This document shows, in pieces, positions 54,545-64,000 of a stretch of DNA of 64,000 nucleotides (its first letter is position 1; each line of letters starts with the position of its first letter). The translations under genes were made by a program, and so were the position numbers. Source of the stretch: Haemonchus contortus. Its lineage: Eukaryota > Nematoda > Chromadorea > Rhabditida > Trichostrongylidae. The DNA is taken from NCBI GenBank assembly GCA_000469685.2, contig LS997563.1, positions 26,338,897 to 26,402,896 of the forward strand. The letters run 5' to 3'. The notes beneath the pieces were generated by a model. The model did not search any database. It was not told the origin of the DNA and saw only the letters and a program-made list of their open reading frames with translations.

Positions 54545-54818
54545 TTTACAGCCTGATTCCTGGAGGAATTCAGTGTTATCCCCAGGGTATACATCTATGT
54601 GGTTCCTAGCAGTATGATGAATAAAATAATGTTGCCTGCAAATTATAACCACTGGTGTAAGAAACTCTCAGTATACTGAAAGCTTAAGTACTAATCCTTG
54701 GAGTCTCTTACACTTGTGGTTATAATTTACAAGCAACATTGTTCATAGTACTGGTCGGAGTCCCATAGGTGTATACCCTGGGGTACCACTGAATTACTCC
54801 AAAAATCAGGCTGAAAAA
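54545..54818. repeat. Long imperfect hairpin
   Basis: The left arm 54545-54665 (AGCCTGATTCCTGGAGGAAT ... CAAATTATAACCAC) is complementary to the right arm 54705-54818 (GTGGTTATAATTTACAAGCA ... ATTACTCCAAAAATCAGGCT). Arms are about 115-120 bp with scattered mismatches and a loop of about 40 bp. It may be a MITE or a transcribed foldback. Confidence 0.85.
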
Positions 54819-54859
54819 TCTTCTGAAAAGTAGTGTCATGCACCCATTCACAGTAGCTT

Positions 54860-55370
54860 AGTACTAAATTTTATACTCTGCAATGCTAATGAAATTTTTC
54901 TGCTTGATTATCACGTATAGTTCAAATTGTACATTGAAATCCTGTAATCTGTCGTACGATCACTCATGATGTTTTGGGAAGCTCGCTGGCAGCTTCCCAA
55001 AAAAAAGGAGTACCTCGAAATTATCGTGAACGTGCCTTTGAACGAAGAGAGAAATGCAGATTTTAATTGAGCTCTGTGTAAAGGCAGTAGAAAATAATGA
55101 GTTCAGGAATGGTGCGAGCACAGTCGCTGCAAAAATGTACAAGGACGAGCCGACACAGCATTATCGAAGAAATTACGGAGCACCTTAGTATAGGGTCGGA
55201 GCATACTGAAAGCTCGAGTATTCACATTGCACGATACTTTGTACTGTACTGTATTCTCTGGAATGCTAATGGAATTTTCCCAGTCTGATTATAATGTACA
55301 CTGGGATTTTTTCAAGATGAAAGCTCGTTATCTGTCATATTATCACGCATGATGCTTTAGGAAGCTTGCT
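54860..55370. repeat. Direct repeat pair
   Basis: About 54878-54990 recurs at about 55245-55370. Shared blocks include CTCTGNAATGCTAATG, TCTGATTATNANGTA, and CACNCATGATGNTTTNGGAAGCT. The copies are diverged. A short hairpin GGGAAGCTCGCTGGCAGCTTCCC lies at the end of the first copy. Confidence 0.75.
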
Positions 55371-57614
55371 CTCAACCGATAACGATAACTCATGCTAGCC
55401 TCTTTCTTATCCTTCTGTATATATATGTATTTATTTATTTGTTCATAAGTTTTCAGATAATACGAAGTACTGTATGTAATCCGTTGTGTCCTGATATCGT
55501 ATGCACTACTTGCTAAAAGGGATGATCAGAGTAACAGAGGGTTCCTGTCAGTTTTTCATCTTTTTTTGAATTGCTTTGTAGGAGTTAGTATGGTTGAAGG
55601 TTTAATTTGAGATTGAACGTCTATCGAAGTTCCTTGTGGCAGACCGACATAGGCGACTACTCGATTTCACTCAGGATTGAAGTAGTCATTACCTCTTTGT
55701 AACACCCCTATAAACACGCACATGCTCACTTCAAATACAATTCCAGTTGCATCCACTGATTCGCTTTTGATGACGGATTTATAATGTTATCGCCCGCTCG
55801 CTTCTACTTCTGTTGCTGTAGTTTTCGGTACTGGACGCTGCGAGTAAATGCCATTCTGGCATTGTTTTAAAGCTTCTGCTCATCTCTATACCTTTTATTA
55901 GCTTTCACACTTTCCTTCACTGACCATCTTTCTTTCACCACATCATTGCTTCTTGCAATCCGATCTTCAAAAGATGGCTGTAAATGCTGAATAAGCTAAT
56001 CAGCGTTTGCGAGACAGTATGATTCGACTAGTCCATCCGAATCACCCATTGAGGGAGGTACTAGGCTAGGAAATATTTTCGATACGGCATCAACGTTTAA
56101 GAAATCTAAAGAACGATGCTTGTCGATGCTGTCGGTGTCAAGGAGGAATCTTTCAATGCCGCCTAGTGTCCACGCGAGTGTAAACGAGCGCACAGAACGC
56201 AGCCAACGCTGAACCACTTTTTTCATTCATAGCGGTGCTATAGCTGCATAGCACTGAATAGTTTTTCACGGGGCTTGGGTTCTTCAAAAATAGCAGGTGA
56301 AGGGTACGTGCAATACTCGTTGTTGTAACTAATGACAAGAAACATACGTGCAATCAATCAACATCGAATAAACTGGTGATTTATGATGTTGATGTCAATG
56401 TTGGCGAACATACCACATACCACCACTGAGCTTAGAGCTAGTATGTCTGGTCGTAATGTAATTTTAGTCTTGTTCTGAAAAACTTCTTTTTCCATCTTGT
56501 GTTAAGATGTTCGTAGGCGGGGGTTGCTATTTCGGCGTCGTTGTGGGCGGGGGCCAGTGGAGTTGGAGCTGCACATTTTGTTAGCAAGCCTCATGCTACT
56601 TACACTTTCCTTTACAACAGACCATTAGGGGAGAAGAGAAGAACGTAATATCCACAGGTAAATGTGCAGTGACCGCAGGTGATTGATGAATCGTGGTTTA
56701 CGACCCGTCTCATGTACAGCGCTGGCCTAACCATCAGGATTGAGTTGATTGCATAGCAATGCGATTCATCCTTTGGATCTGCCACAACATGCTTTTTAGT
56801 GAGAGGCAGTGATTAATCTCATTACTTGTACTAGTTACGAAAAAATGAGCAAATGTCTTTAGAGAATGTCTTCGAATTCGGACCAGCTCGACACTGGTCC
56901 CGTCAGGCACTGTCATTATTGTGAACCGTTCGTCCTTCCAGTGGCAGCTGAATCAGCATTCATGCTCATAAACCACACAAACACAAACATAAGCCCAGCC
57001 AGTGAATCGTTGCCAGGATATCCAACTTCGAAAAGAATTAGTTCTCACTAGACATGTCAGTCTCCACAGCGGTAGAGATCACCCGTTTCGGTTGGAACCA
57101 TTCTAAACATTCGACAATCCTTCGTTTATGGTAAGATATCCAATGTGATATACGTTTCTCTTGTTCGAATTTGAAGTCTCTGTTGCTGCAATATCAGTAG
57201 GATATAAGACACAAAATAGTCTTCTGGTACTTTTACAAGGTTGTTTACTTGGCATAAAAACTCCAAATAAATCAGCTTATCGTTCGAAAAGTTGTAAACA
57301 ACAAATGAAGAAAAAAAAAACAGGAAAGGATAAAGAAACGAGTGTTGACTATACTATGATTTAATTTTTAAATTTCATTTATACTATGATTAAAACGATT
57401 TATGATTTAGTGTAGCGAACCGTAAAAGGTGATCTCAAGGAAACTTTTTTTCGTAAGGCCATCAGTTGAGGAGCAAAAGCTTCAATCCTTTCCTAATCAG
57501 TCATGATTGTATAGTGGAGAACAGGCGAGCGTACACCGGCTGATTGGTTTTTTTTTTCTGACAGCGGCATTTTATCTTCCCTTTCAGCTCGTTTTTCTAA
57601 TTTCCGTTTTGCAG
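55371..57614. other. No supported gene
   Basis: Minus-strand 55996-56226 is open for 76 codons without motifs. Upstream exons of the gene containing 57615-57765 may lie here but could not be picked out. Confidence 0.35.
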
Positions 57615-57765
57615 CCACAGCACGAACAGCGAGAATCGATTCTTCCCCCGTAGAGCCGCCCGCCTATGCCGAACCACGCCCCGCTGCCAAAGTTCACATT
57701 CTCGGTGGCGCCTTGAAATCAGCTGCTAAAACACCCATCAGTGATGAGCAGCCAAATTGGCGCAG
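57615..57765 (+). CDS. Orphan internal exon, unidentified gene
   Basis: The exon lies between a strong acceptor (TTTCCGTTTTGCAG) and a strong donor (CGCAG|GTAAGC). Only one of the three frames is open across it. That frame gives a proline/alanine-rich, host-like peptide with PVEPPAYAEPRPAAKVHILG and KSAAKTPISDEQPNW. Both boundaries are in the same phase: two bases on each side belong to split codons, and 151 nt is 2 + 147 + 2. GC content is well above the flanks. I do not recognise the protein and could not link it to a neighbouring exon in phase. Confidence 0.6.
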
Positions 57766-60700
57766 GTAAGCTGTGTTGGACCTATTCACTTAGCTAAGAT
57801 AATTGCTCTTATTCGTTTTGTGACTTCCCTGCTACTTTTCTGTAGAGAAGCTTCCAAATTAAAGTTGAAGCCCTCACTGCAGCATGCATTTGTTTCTCTT
57901 TTCGAATGTGGACTTGAATAGGAATCTTCTCAGTTTCCTCTATGGTTCTCTCCTTTTCCTTTGACCTTCGCCAACCCACCGGCGGTCTGCCGTGTTTTAG
58001 TACACGCTTATTGACGATACCATCTCTTTAATGATTGAACTCTCTCGTCGATGACAACAGCACCCTAAAGAAGGAAACCATAAATTAGCAGTTTTCAAAA
58101 GAATCTGCAGAACTTTCAGGAAATTGTGAACTTAACAGTCAAAAGTAAGCTGAATGTACCCCTTACATTCGGCTCATCTGGCTCATTTTATAGGAACGGG
58201 AGCGCGTGAGAAAGGGAGCGCGTCAGGCATCTTCGATCAGTTGTAAATCTATTCGATACCCCGATGCCGAGAATGTAACTTTTTGGCTGGCGCCAATTTC
58301 CGCTCCGCTGATTCTACCAGTGGTAGAATGCAGACAGATTCTCAGCTGCAGCACAAATTTTCCCCGCTATCGGGTCATCCTGATGCTAAAACTACTTTTG
58401 CAATTGTTGTCATAATGAAAAGGCGATCTCTTCTGAGATACTGGACCGGCTCTAGTCGTCAACAAAAAGGCGATGCCTGGCAAGTTGCAGTGGGTAACCT
58501 GTATTCTGCAGCATGGATTTGAAATAGTAAACATAAGTCTTTTCAACTCAAAAAGAGACTTTCCTCGGTCGAACAGGGACGAAACTAAAAAAAAGTTGCT
58601 CAGTGGCTTATTGGACGTCGTGCCTAGATTTCCATCCTTCGCATATGCATTTGTCCGCATCTGTGGCATGGGCCCAGTGTCTGTTTATATGCTTATGACG
58701 GCGAGGTTTCCCACCTGTTCCGCGTCATTCCATGATCATTGTAATCTAAAAGAGCCATCTAAAGGGCCGCTAAATATTGTTGTAAACTCGATGAATGACA
58801 ACTTACATGTGTTGATGAGAGGATAGCATCCAGTCTTGATATTCGAGTACCCACTTCTCTCCCAGCGCCTACGTGACTCTTTGCGGACTGGCTGAATGAA
58901 CGGCTCACAAACAGACACAAAATAGAAATGTATACAGAGGATAGGAAGTGAGAGTCGTGTGAATTATGTGCAGGAATGTTCGGTCTCAATTAAATGCCTC
59001 CACGTTTATGAACCTAGGCATGGTTATACATAACTTTATATGCTTTTGCTTTCAACTCGCACGACGCTGTTATGAAGATTTATTTAAAAATTTATTTTTA
59101 AATAGATTTCTTTGAATTATATAGATTTCTTTCATTTTTTCCAAATTAAAATATAAATGTTTATAAGTTTATAAAAACCTCGTGCGTAGTCGAAGTAAAA
59201 CCATATCAAGTAAATTAAATGTGTTTGCTGGAATAAGGCGGTCACTCGAGCAAATTTCAGAGTATGTTAGGGAATCCTTTATGGGAGAGAGGCTCGTCGA
59301 GCATCTCAAAGCGCTCGAAATTCAAATTTTCGAGTGATTTTCGGAAGTTCTCTATCTAGGAGAGTCCATACGTTTTATGCCCTTGTGTGATATTATCTTG
59401 GGTTGTTTTGTATGTTTTTGCAAATAGCTTTCCTTTTTCGCAAGCCCTCTTTTCAATGTAGACTAGATGGTAATGCCCGATTTCGGTAATAACAGCAGTA
59501 GAAGATTGATGTTCACAGAAAAAGAAGTATTCACTGCAAATTACGCTGCCTGACACTATTATAAGCTAGATGTCTCGTTGAAGGAAGCGTGAAATGGTTA
59601 ATGGATCAGGGCGGAGGACTAGAGCGTTGTAGAGCGTGCTAATCCTGTGAATTTCTAAAAGTGATTTTCGTCGGACCTGAATAGCACTCGTCAGACTATC
59701 GGCGTGAAAATGATAGGAAAATGAAATCGCTTAGAATGCCATAGGCCAACGTTTTGGTCTAGTAGATATCCAATATCTCGTCACTTCATTGTTATTCATA
59801 TCGTCATTCATTCAGTCGTTTGTCCAAAGCTCAGGTCCTCCTCAATGCAGTATGTAGTTTCATCATCTGCCTATTCATCGTTTCTTGTTGAGAATATCAA
59901 ACTTCTTCAACTTTTTTTCGTAAGCACCGTGCAGCTCAGTCTGCTCGCTAAACATTAAACTATAGTTCTTGAATGTTCCTTCCGTTTTCAGCTGGCACAA
60001 TTTTGTGGACAGATGGTCTATGGTCTTCCATTTGTACTAAATATGTTCAGGAGGAAGTATCTCCCAGGTTGACCCAGACTACTGCGACCATGAAGGGAAT
60101 TGGCTCCGATTTATCACGTTTCGAATGCCTTTAGCTTAAGCTTGTAATGGGACCCTGAAAAAATGTTGGTTATCAGAAGGTCTTCAATTTTTACATATCA
60201 CTATTCACGGTAATCGGATAAGCCTTACCAGTATTTTTGGGAATTTCCATGTTAATCTTCTCAATGCTTCGGTCTGGGGTGCTTTTAAGTTCGAGAACAG
60301 GGAGTTTGGTTCGGATATTGAATATAATTTCAAGTCTATAGGCTCTCGAGGAGGCTTTTCTAGGTGCAAGCAAATTGTGTTGCCGAATGTTCTCATTGAG
60401 TTCGGCTTTTCAAACAAAAAAGTTGAATTTTGATTCGAAGATTTGGAACTTGCCGCTATTCTTTTCTTCGCTATCTAAGCAATGACAATGCAAACAAACG
60501 AGATTACTTTGGCGTTATCGTGATCGCAAAGTCAGCGTCGCTATAGATACTCCAGTTTGAATCACCTGCCAAAAAATCTTGTTGGACATTTTAAGGGATC
60601 ATCACCCACGCCAGCCAGCCAGGTTCTCCTCGGAGCGATTTATGAGTGCTTCCATTGAGTTTCAAGGAATCACCCGAGCATCCTTTTCTATAGCTAGAAG

Positions 60701-61552
60701 ACCATCATCAAAACTGTAAAGAGCTCCCAAGTTTTTCATAGCCTCTAGATATATCTTCTCTCGACCAAGCTAGAAAACCTTAAGACGGCTGCAGACAAGC
60801 AGTAACCAAAGCAAATGCTGAATTAAGCAAGTTTTCCACATAAAAGTCCGTGGGTGGTAACCCCTAAATTCACTCCCACGGGGACCAGAGGTTCAGCACA
60901 TACGTTGTCCGTTCTGTCGTCAAAACGACCGATTTCGAATTCACTGAGAATACAGAAATAGGACATTTTCTGTCATAAGCTCGAAAAGTGGAAACACATC
61001 TTGCAGCACCCCTTCTCTCTTGACAGGTAGCAGCACCGCTGTCTCCGGTAGGTCCAAACGTCGAGGCTGTCTTTGAAAGAAAATGCGGCAAGCATTTGGC
61101 CTAACCCCTATGAAATTCTGTGGAGGTGAAGACACTCTTGAAGAACAGGCAAAATGCGCTGAAACTTTCGCTCTAATGAGAACGAACATAGGTGTTGCTA
61201 CCTGTGATACGAAAATCCTATTAGTGTCTTTATTGTCCGTCCGTGCAGGCCTTTATTGTTGAGCCGATAATTCAGCTCCTGGGTAAACATTGCTTATCAA
61301 ACAAACACTGACTGCTGACAACTTGTTTGGGATGCAATGAGTAGCAATTTTGAGCTTCTTAATTGTAAACATTCCGGACTACCAAGTCACCTGGCCCTCC
61401 CATCACATTTATGTGGAAAGTTGAAATCTTTGCCTGGTGGTGGGATAGTCTCGGTCCTGGAGGATATCCGAGGACTTCCATACACCAGGAAAAGCTCTGA
61501 CAAGTGAGGAAAAGGAACTTTGACTTTGGCCGTCCTGCCAAATCCTTATATA
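57766..61552. other. Mostly unassigned; possible exon near 58195-58420
   Basis: At 58195-58276 a frame (RERVRKGARQASS) follows ATTTTATAG and ends before GTAACT. Its phase does not fit the orphan exon at 57615. A second frame at 58283-58380 (FRSADSTSGRMQTDSQLQHK) also looks coding-like. Frames at 60205-60417 and 60870-61189 have no motif. I could not build a gene. Confidence 0.3.
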
Positions 61553-62436
61553 TTAGGCTGAGTAAAAAGTCTTGATCGACCTTCGTCCCTTTTTACGTAG
61601 GACCGCTCGGAAGGACTTCGTAATGGGTTATGGTAGACCGATGACTAACCTGTATTTTTAAAACGATATATGTATAAGCATCCCCTTGGAAGTGCTTCGC
61701 AGAAATGACGTCAACCTTCAACTGGCGTCCGAAGCTGTCTGAGAGCTATCGTCTATCACGAATTACTGTAAGGGCATAATCCACCGACGGCTGTCGCAAA
61801 TATCTGTGGTGCATCCAGAAGGGTCAGCGTATCTCAGCCCACGGGTGCCTCATGACGAAGCACCTCCAAGACTAACAGAGAAGTAGACTATGTCCGATGA
61901 AGGTTTTACTGTGTCGTCGGTGGGCATTCTCAGGGAATGCTCTACACTGGATAACTTACTGAAGGCTCCACCGTGATCGCCGATATTTACGCTTTTCATC
62001 TACAGAGTTTGGTAAACGTTGTTCGAAGGAAGCGTCCGCAGCGTGAAAATGTTTGCCTTTTTCACGACAGCGCTCAACCGCATGTTGCGAAATTATTTTG
62101 TCAGTAAATTGCCCAACTTAGATGGGCAGTGCTAACCCATTCTACTTATTCGCGAGGTCTCGCTCCGTCTGATTACCATTTGTTTCTTGCTCTGAAACAT
62201 CACCTCCGCGATAGAAATTTTGATGACTGCCCGGAGCTCAAAAATGAGATCTCCAGCTTTTTCGAATCGCGGCCGCCACCCTTCTAGGCTTCAGGAGTCA
62301 AGAAACTGCCGGTTCGTTAGACGTATGTTTAGTACAACGATGGAGACTATATGACTAATTGAGATCTTCTTTCAATGTGAATAAGACTTATTAAGTGAAG
62401 ATTGAAAAGAAGATCAAAACTTTTTACTCAACCTAA
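61553..62436 (+). mobile_element. mariner element with both ends, inactive
   Basis: 884 bp, flanked by TA (61551-61552, 62437-62438). Terminal repeats TTAGGCTGAGTAAAAAGTCT and, inverted, TTAGGTTGAGTAAAAAGTTT match at 23 of the outer 25 bp. The plus strand encodes transposase pieces: LFHDSAQPHVAKL (about 62065-62100), LAPSDYHLFLALKHHLRDRN (62160-62220) and ELKNEISSFFESRPP (62235-62280). Stop codons and missing N-terminal parts make it inactive. At under 900 bp it is shorter than a full mariner. Confidence 0.9.
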
Positions 62437-64000
62437 TACTTTGTTCGGCACTCTCATTTTAACAGCATCCAGTCAGAGCCACTACCCCATTTCAATTTAA
62501 AGTGCCGTATACGTTAGAAACTTGTCAGAGTCCAGAGTCTCTCCGTTTTGGCATTAAATTCTTGGTTCATTGTAGAAGCGGTTCCTTTCCTTACTCCTAA
62601 CTTAATTCAATTTTAATGGAGGTGAAGGAAGTAAACAAATATCAATATCTATGTGATGATATTTCTTCACCTGTAGTATTTGCTAGGCCTTGTACGACCC
62701 CAGAGATCGAAAAATTGAAAGCTACAATGCATGCTCTCTCTATTAAAAGGGGTGGACGATTCCGAGCAAAATCGAGGGCGCAGCTCATCCCAAAGAAGGG
62801 AGTAAGCGCTTTACAGTCGTGTTTGAAACACTGATTCTCGCAACGTTCTAGGAAGCTATCCTTTCCTCGAAATGGTAGTGGTTTGGCACCTTTCCTACCT
62901 TTGATATGTCCAGCCTTCTTTTAGTGACATACAAATGCAAGCCGTACTGTAGTAGAATTTCGTTCAAAGTCTTGCTATTGTGTGCTAGACGCTAGCTTTG
63001 GATAACAAAGCCACTCACAAATAACATAAACCTCATGCCCAGGTTTCCGATCTTTAATCGACTTCGTGGACTCGTAGACAACACCGCAGCTTCGCAAAGT
63101 TAGTGGTCTGAGAGCTTAAATATCTTTAATTATTTTTTCATTTATAAGAGCAGAATTCGCCTTATCATTTGCACTCAAAATTTCGTTTATCTCGTTTCGA
63201 GTAATTTTTGGGATGTCGGCTAGCCAAATTGGGCTAGTCTCGCTTAGTTCAACAGAATAGTGGCAAAACTAGCTTGTCATGTGATTGGAATGCGAAAAAC
63301 AAGTACTTTTAGAGAGGGCAACAAAAACTGGATGTTTGATCCAATCCGCTCCTAGGAGTGCTATGTAAATGTAGAGAGGCCTCTCTTCGGACATCGACAT
63401 CGAGAGTGCTGTTGCTCCAGAAACAACTTTGAGATTAGAGGGACTTCTTCTTACCGAATCGTTCTGTAGGGCAAAGGATCAATAGATTTCCATTAAAGCT
63501 CTCGCTCCTTGTCATTTTTCTGAGATCTACAGCTTCAGAAGGTAGTTATCTCATGAAAGAAAACTGCAGCGTAATAGCGTTCTTTTCTGTTGCTAGTCTA
63601 ATAACTCTATGAAGGAAAACTGGAAAACAGTTAACCCTCTGCCCTTCGACAAGCCTACGTTTTGGAAATCATAGCATCAAATCATATCACGTGGCGTCCT
63701 CGGTTGATGTGGGTAACCAGTATGATTGGTTGTGCGTGTCTTTCTTTTGTGACAAAGATGGATTGCCCGGTCAACCGTGGGCATTGCATTCTTCAACAAA
63801 AAATAAACCAACAGTTCTGTTTGCTAGATTTCGTCCTCCACTAACCTTTGAGTGAGAATGTTTTTTTCTCTAATCCTTTGAATTTCTCCTTCCTGACATA
63901 TAAACGTTCATAAGCTTTTGTGACGAACTCGAAATCCTCAGTCAACCGTAAATATTGCGATGAAACCGCTTCAAGAAACAGGCTGGCCGTAAAATTTTGG
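62437..64000. other. No supported gene
   Basis: A 72-codon frame at 62616-62834 (starting MEVKEVNKYQYL) and a 60-codon frame at 63662 have no motif or splice support. No repeat shared with the rest of the window was found. Confidence 0.35.

Noticed and set aside
1..64000. CRISPR arrays, bacterial operons, rRNA genes
   Set aside because: No evenly spaced short repeats with unique spacers, no Shine-Dalgarno-led gene strings, and no rRNA signature. The 145-bp array has no spacers.

Overview
The window looks like nuclear DNA of a clade V (rhabditid/strongylid, hookworm-like) nematode. The support is two cuticle-collagen genes, a ciliary gene with a worm-type X-box, an SL1 spliced-leader-like sequence, and dense Tc1/mariner, piggyBac, RTE, BEL/Pao and Penelope-like relics. 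Short exons are scattered through long, repeat-filled introns. No bacterial or viral genome structure is seen.

Layout. 1-10107 is gene-poor and repeat-rich: a mariner relic, a piggyBac relic with TTAA ends, and a palindromic MITE. 10108-30396 (+) holds one ciliary gene, the DYF-13/TTC26/IFT56 orthologue. Seventeen exons could be placed by splice phase; they give 550 codons plus a stop. A 14-bp X-box lies 62 bp upstream of the proposed ATG. Its introns carry a 145-bp-period satellite, two further MITE copies, a large inverted repeat, an RTE-type LINE fragment and a Tc1/mariner relic. 32699-38915 (+) is a cuticle-collagen cluster: gene A (5 exons, 320 aa), a decayed collagen fragment, and gene B (4 exons, 362 aa). 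Each intact gene has its own TATA box and AATAAA signal. 41.7-43.3 kb holds a BEL/Pao LTR-retrotransposon relic.

43.8-46.9 kb (-) is a broken Penelope-like element in permuted order: GIY-YIG nuclease first, then a CxC linker, then reverse transcriptase. It opens an AT-rich island reaching about 52.6 kb. That island also contains a 22-nt SL1-like sequence followed by a splice donor (48449-48470), two mariner fragments in opposite orientation, a small membrane-anchor ORF and a hypothetical ORF. 52.6-55.4 kb holds a Tc1 3' end and several old repeats, including a long hairpin. 55.4-64 kb has one convincing orphan coding exon (57615-57765, +) and a mariner with both ends (61553-62436).

The host genes serve two nematode functions, sensory-cilium transport and cuticle building, and are not functionally linked. 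Most other sequence is explained by mobile elements, nearly all of them decayed. Gene models come from reading splice sites and protein similarity by eye, without transcripts or database searches.
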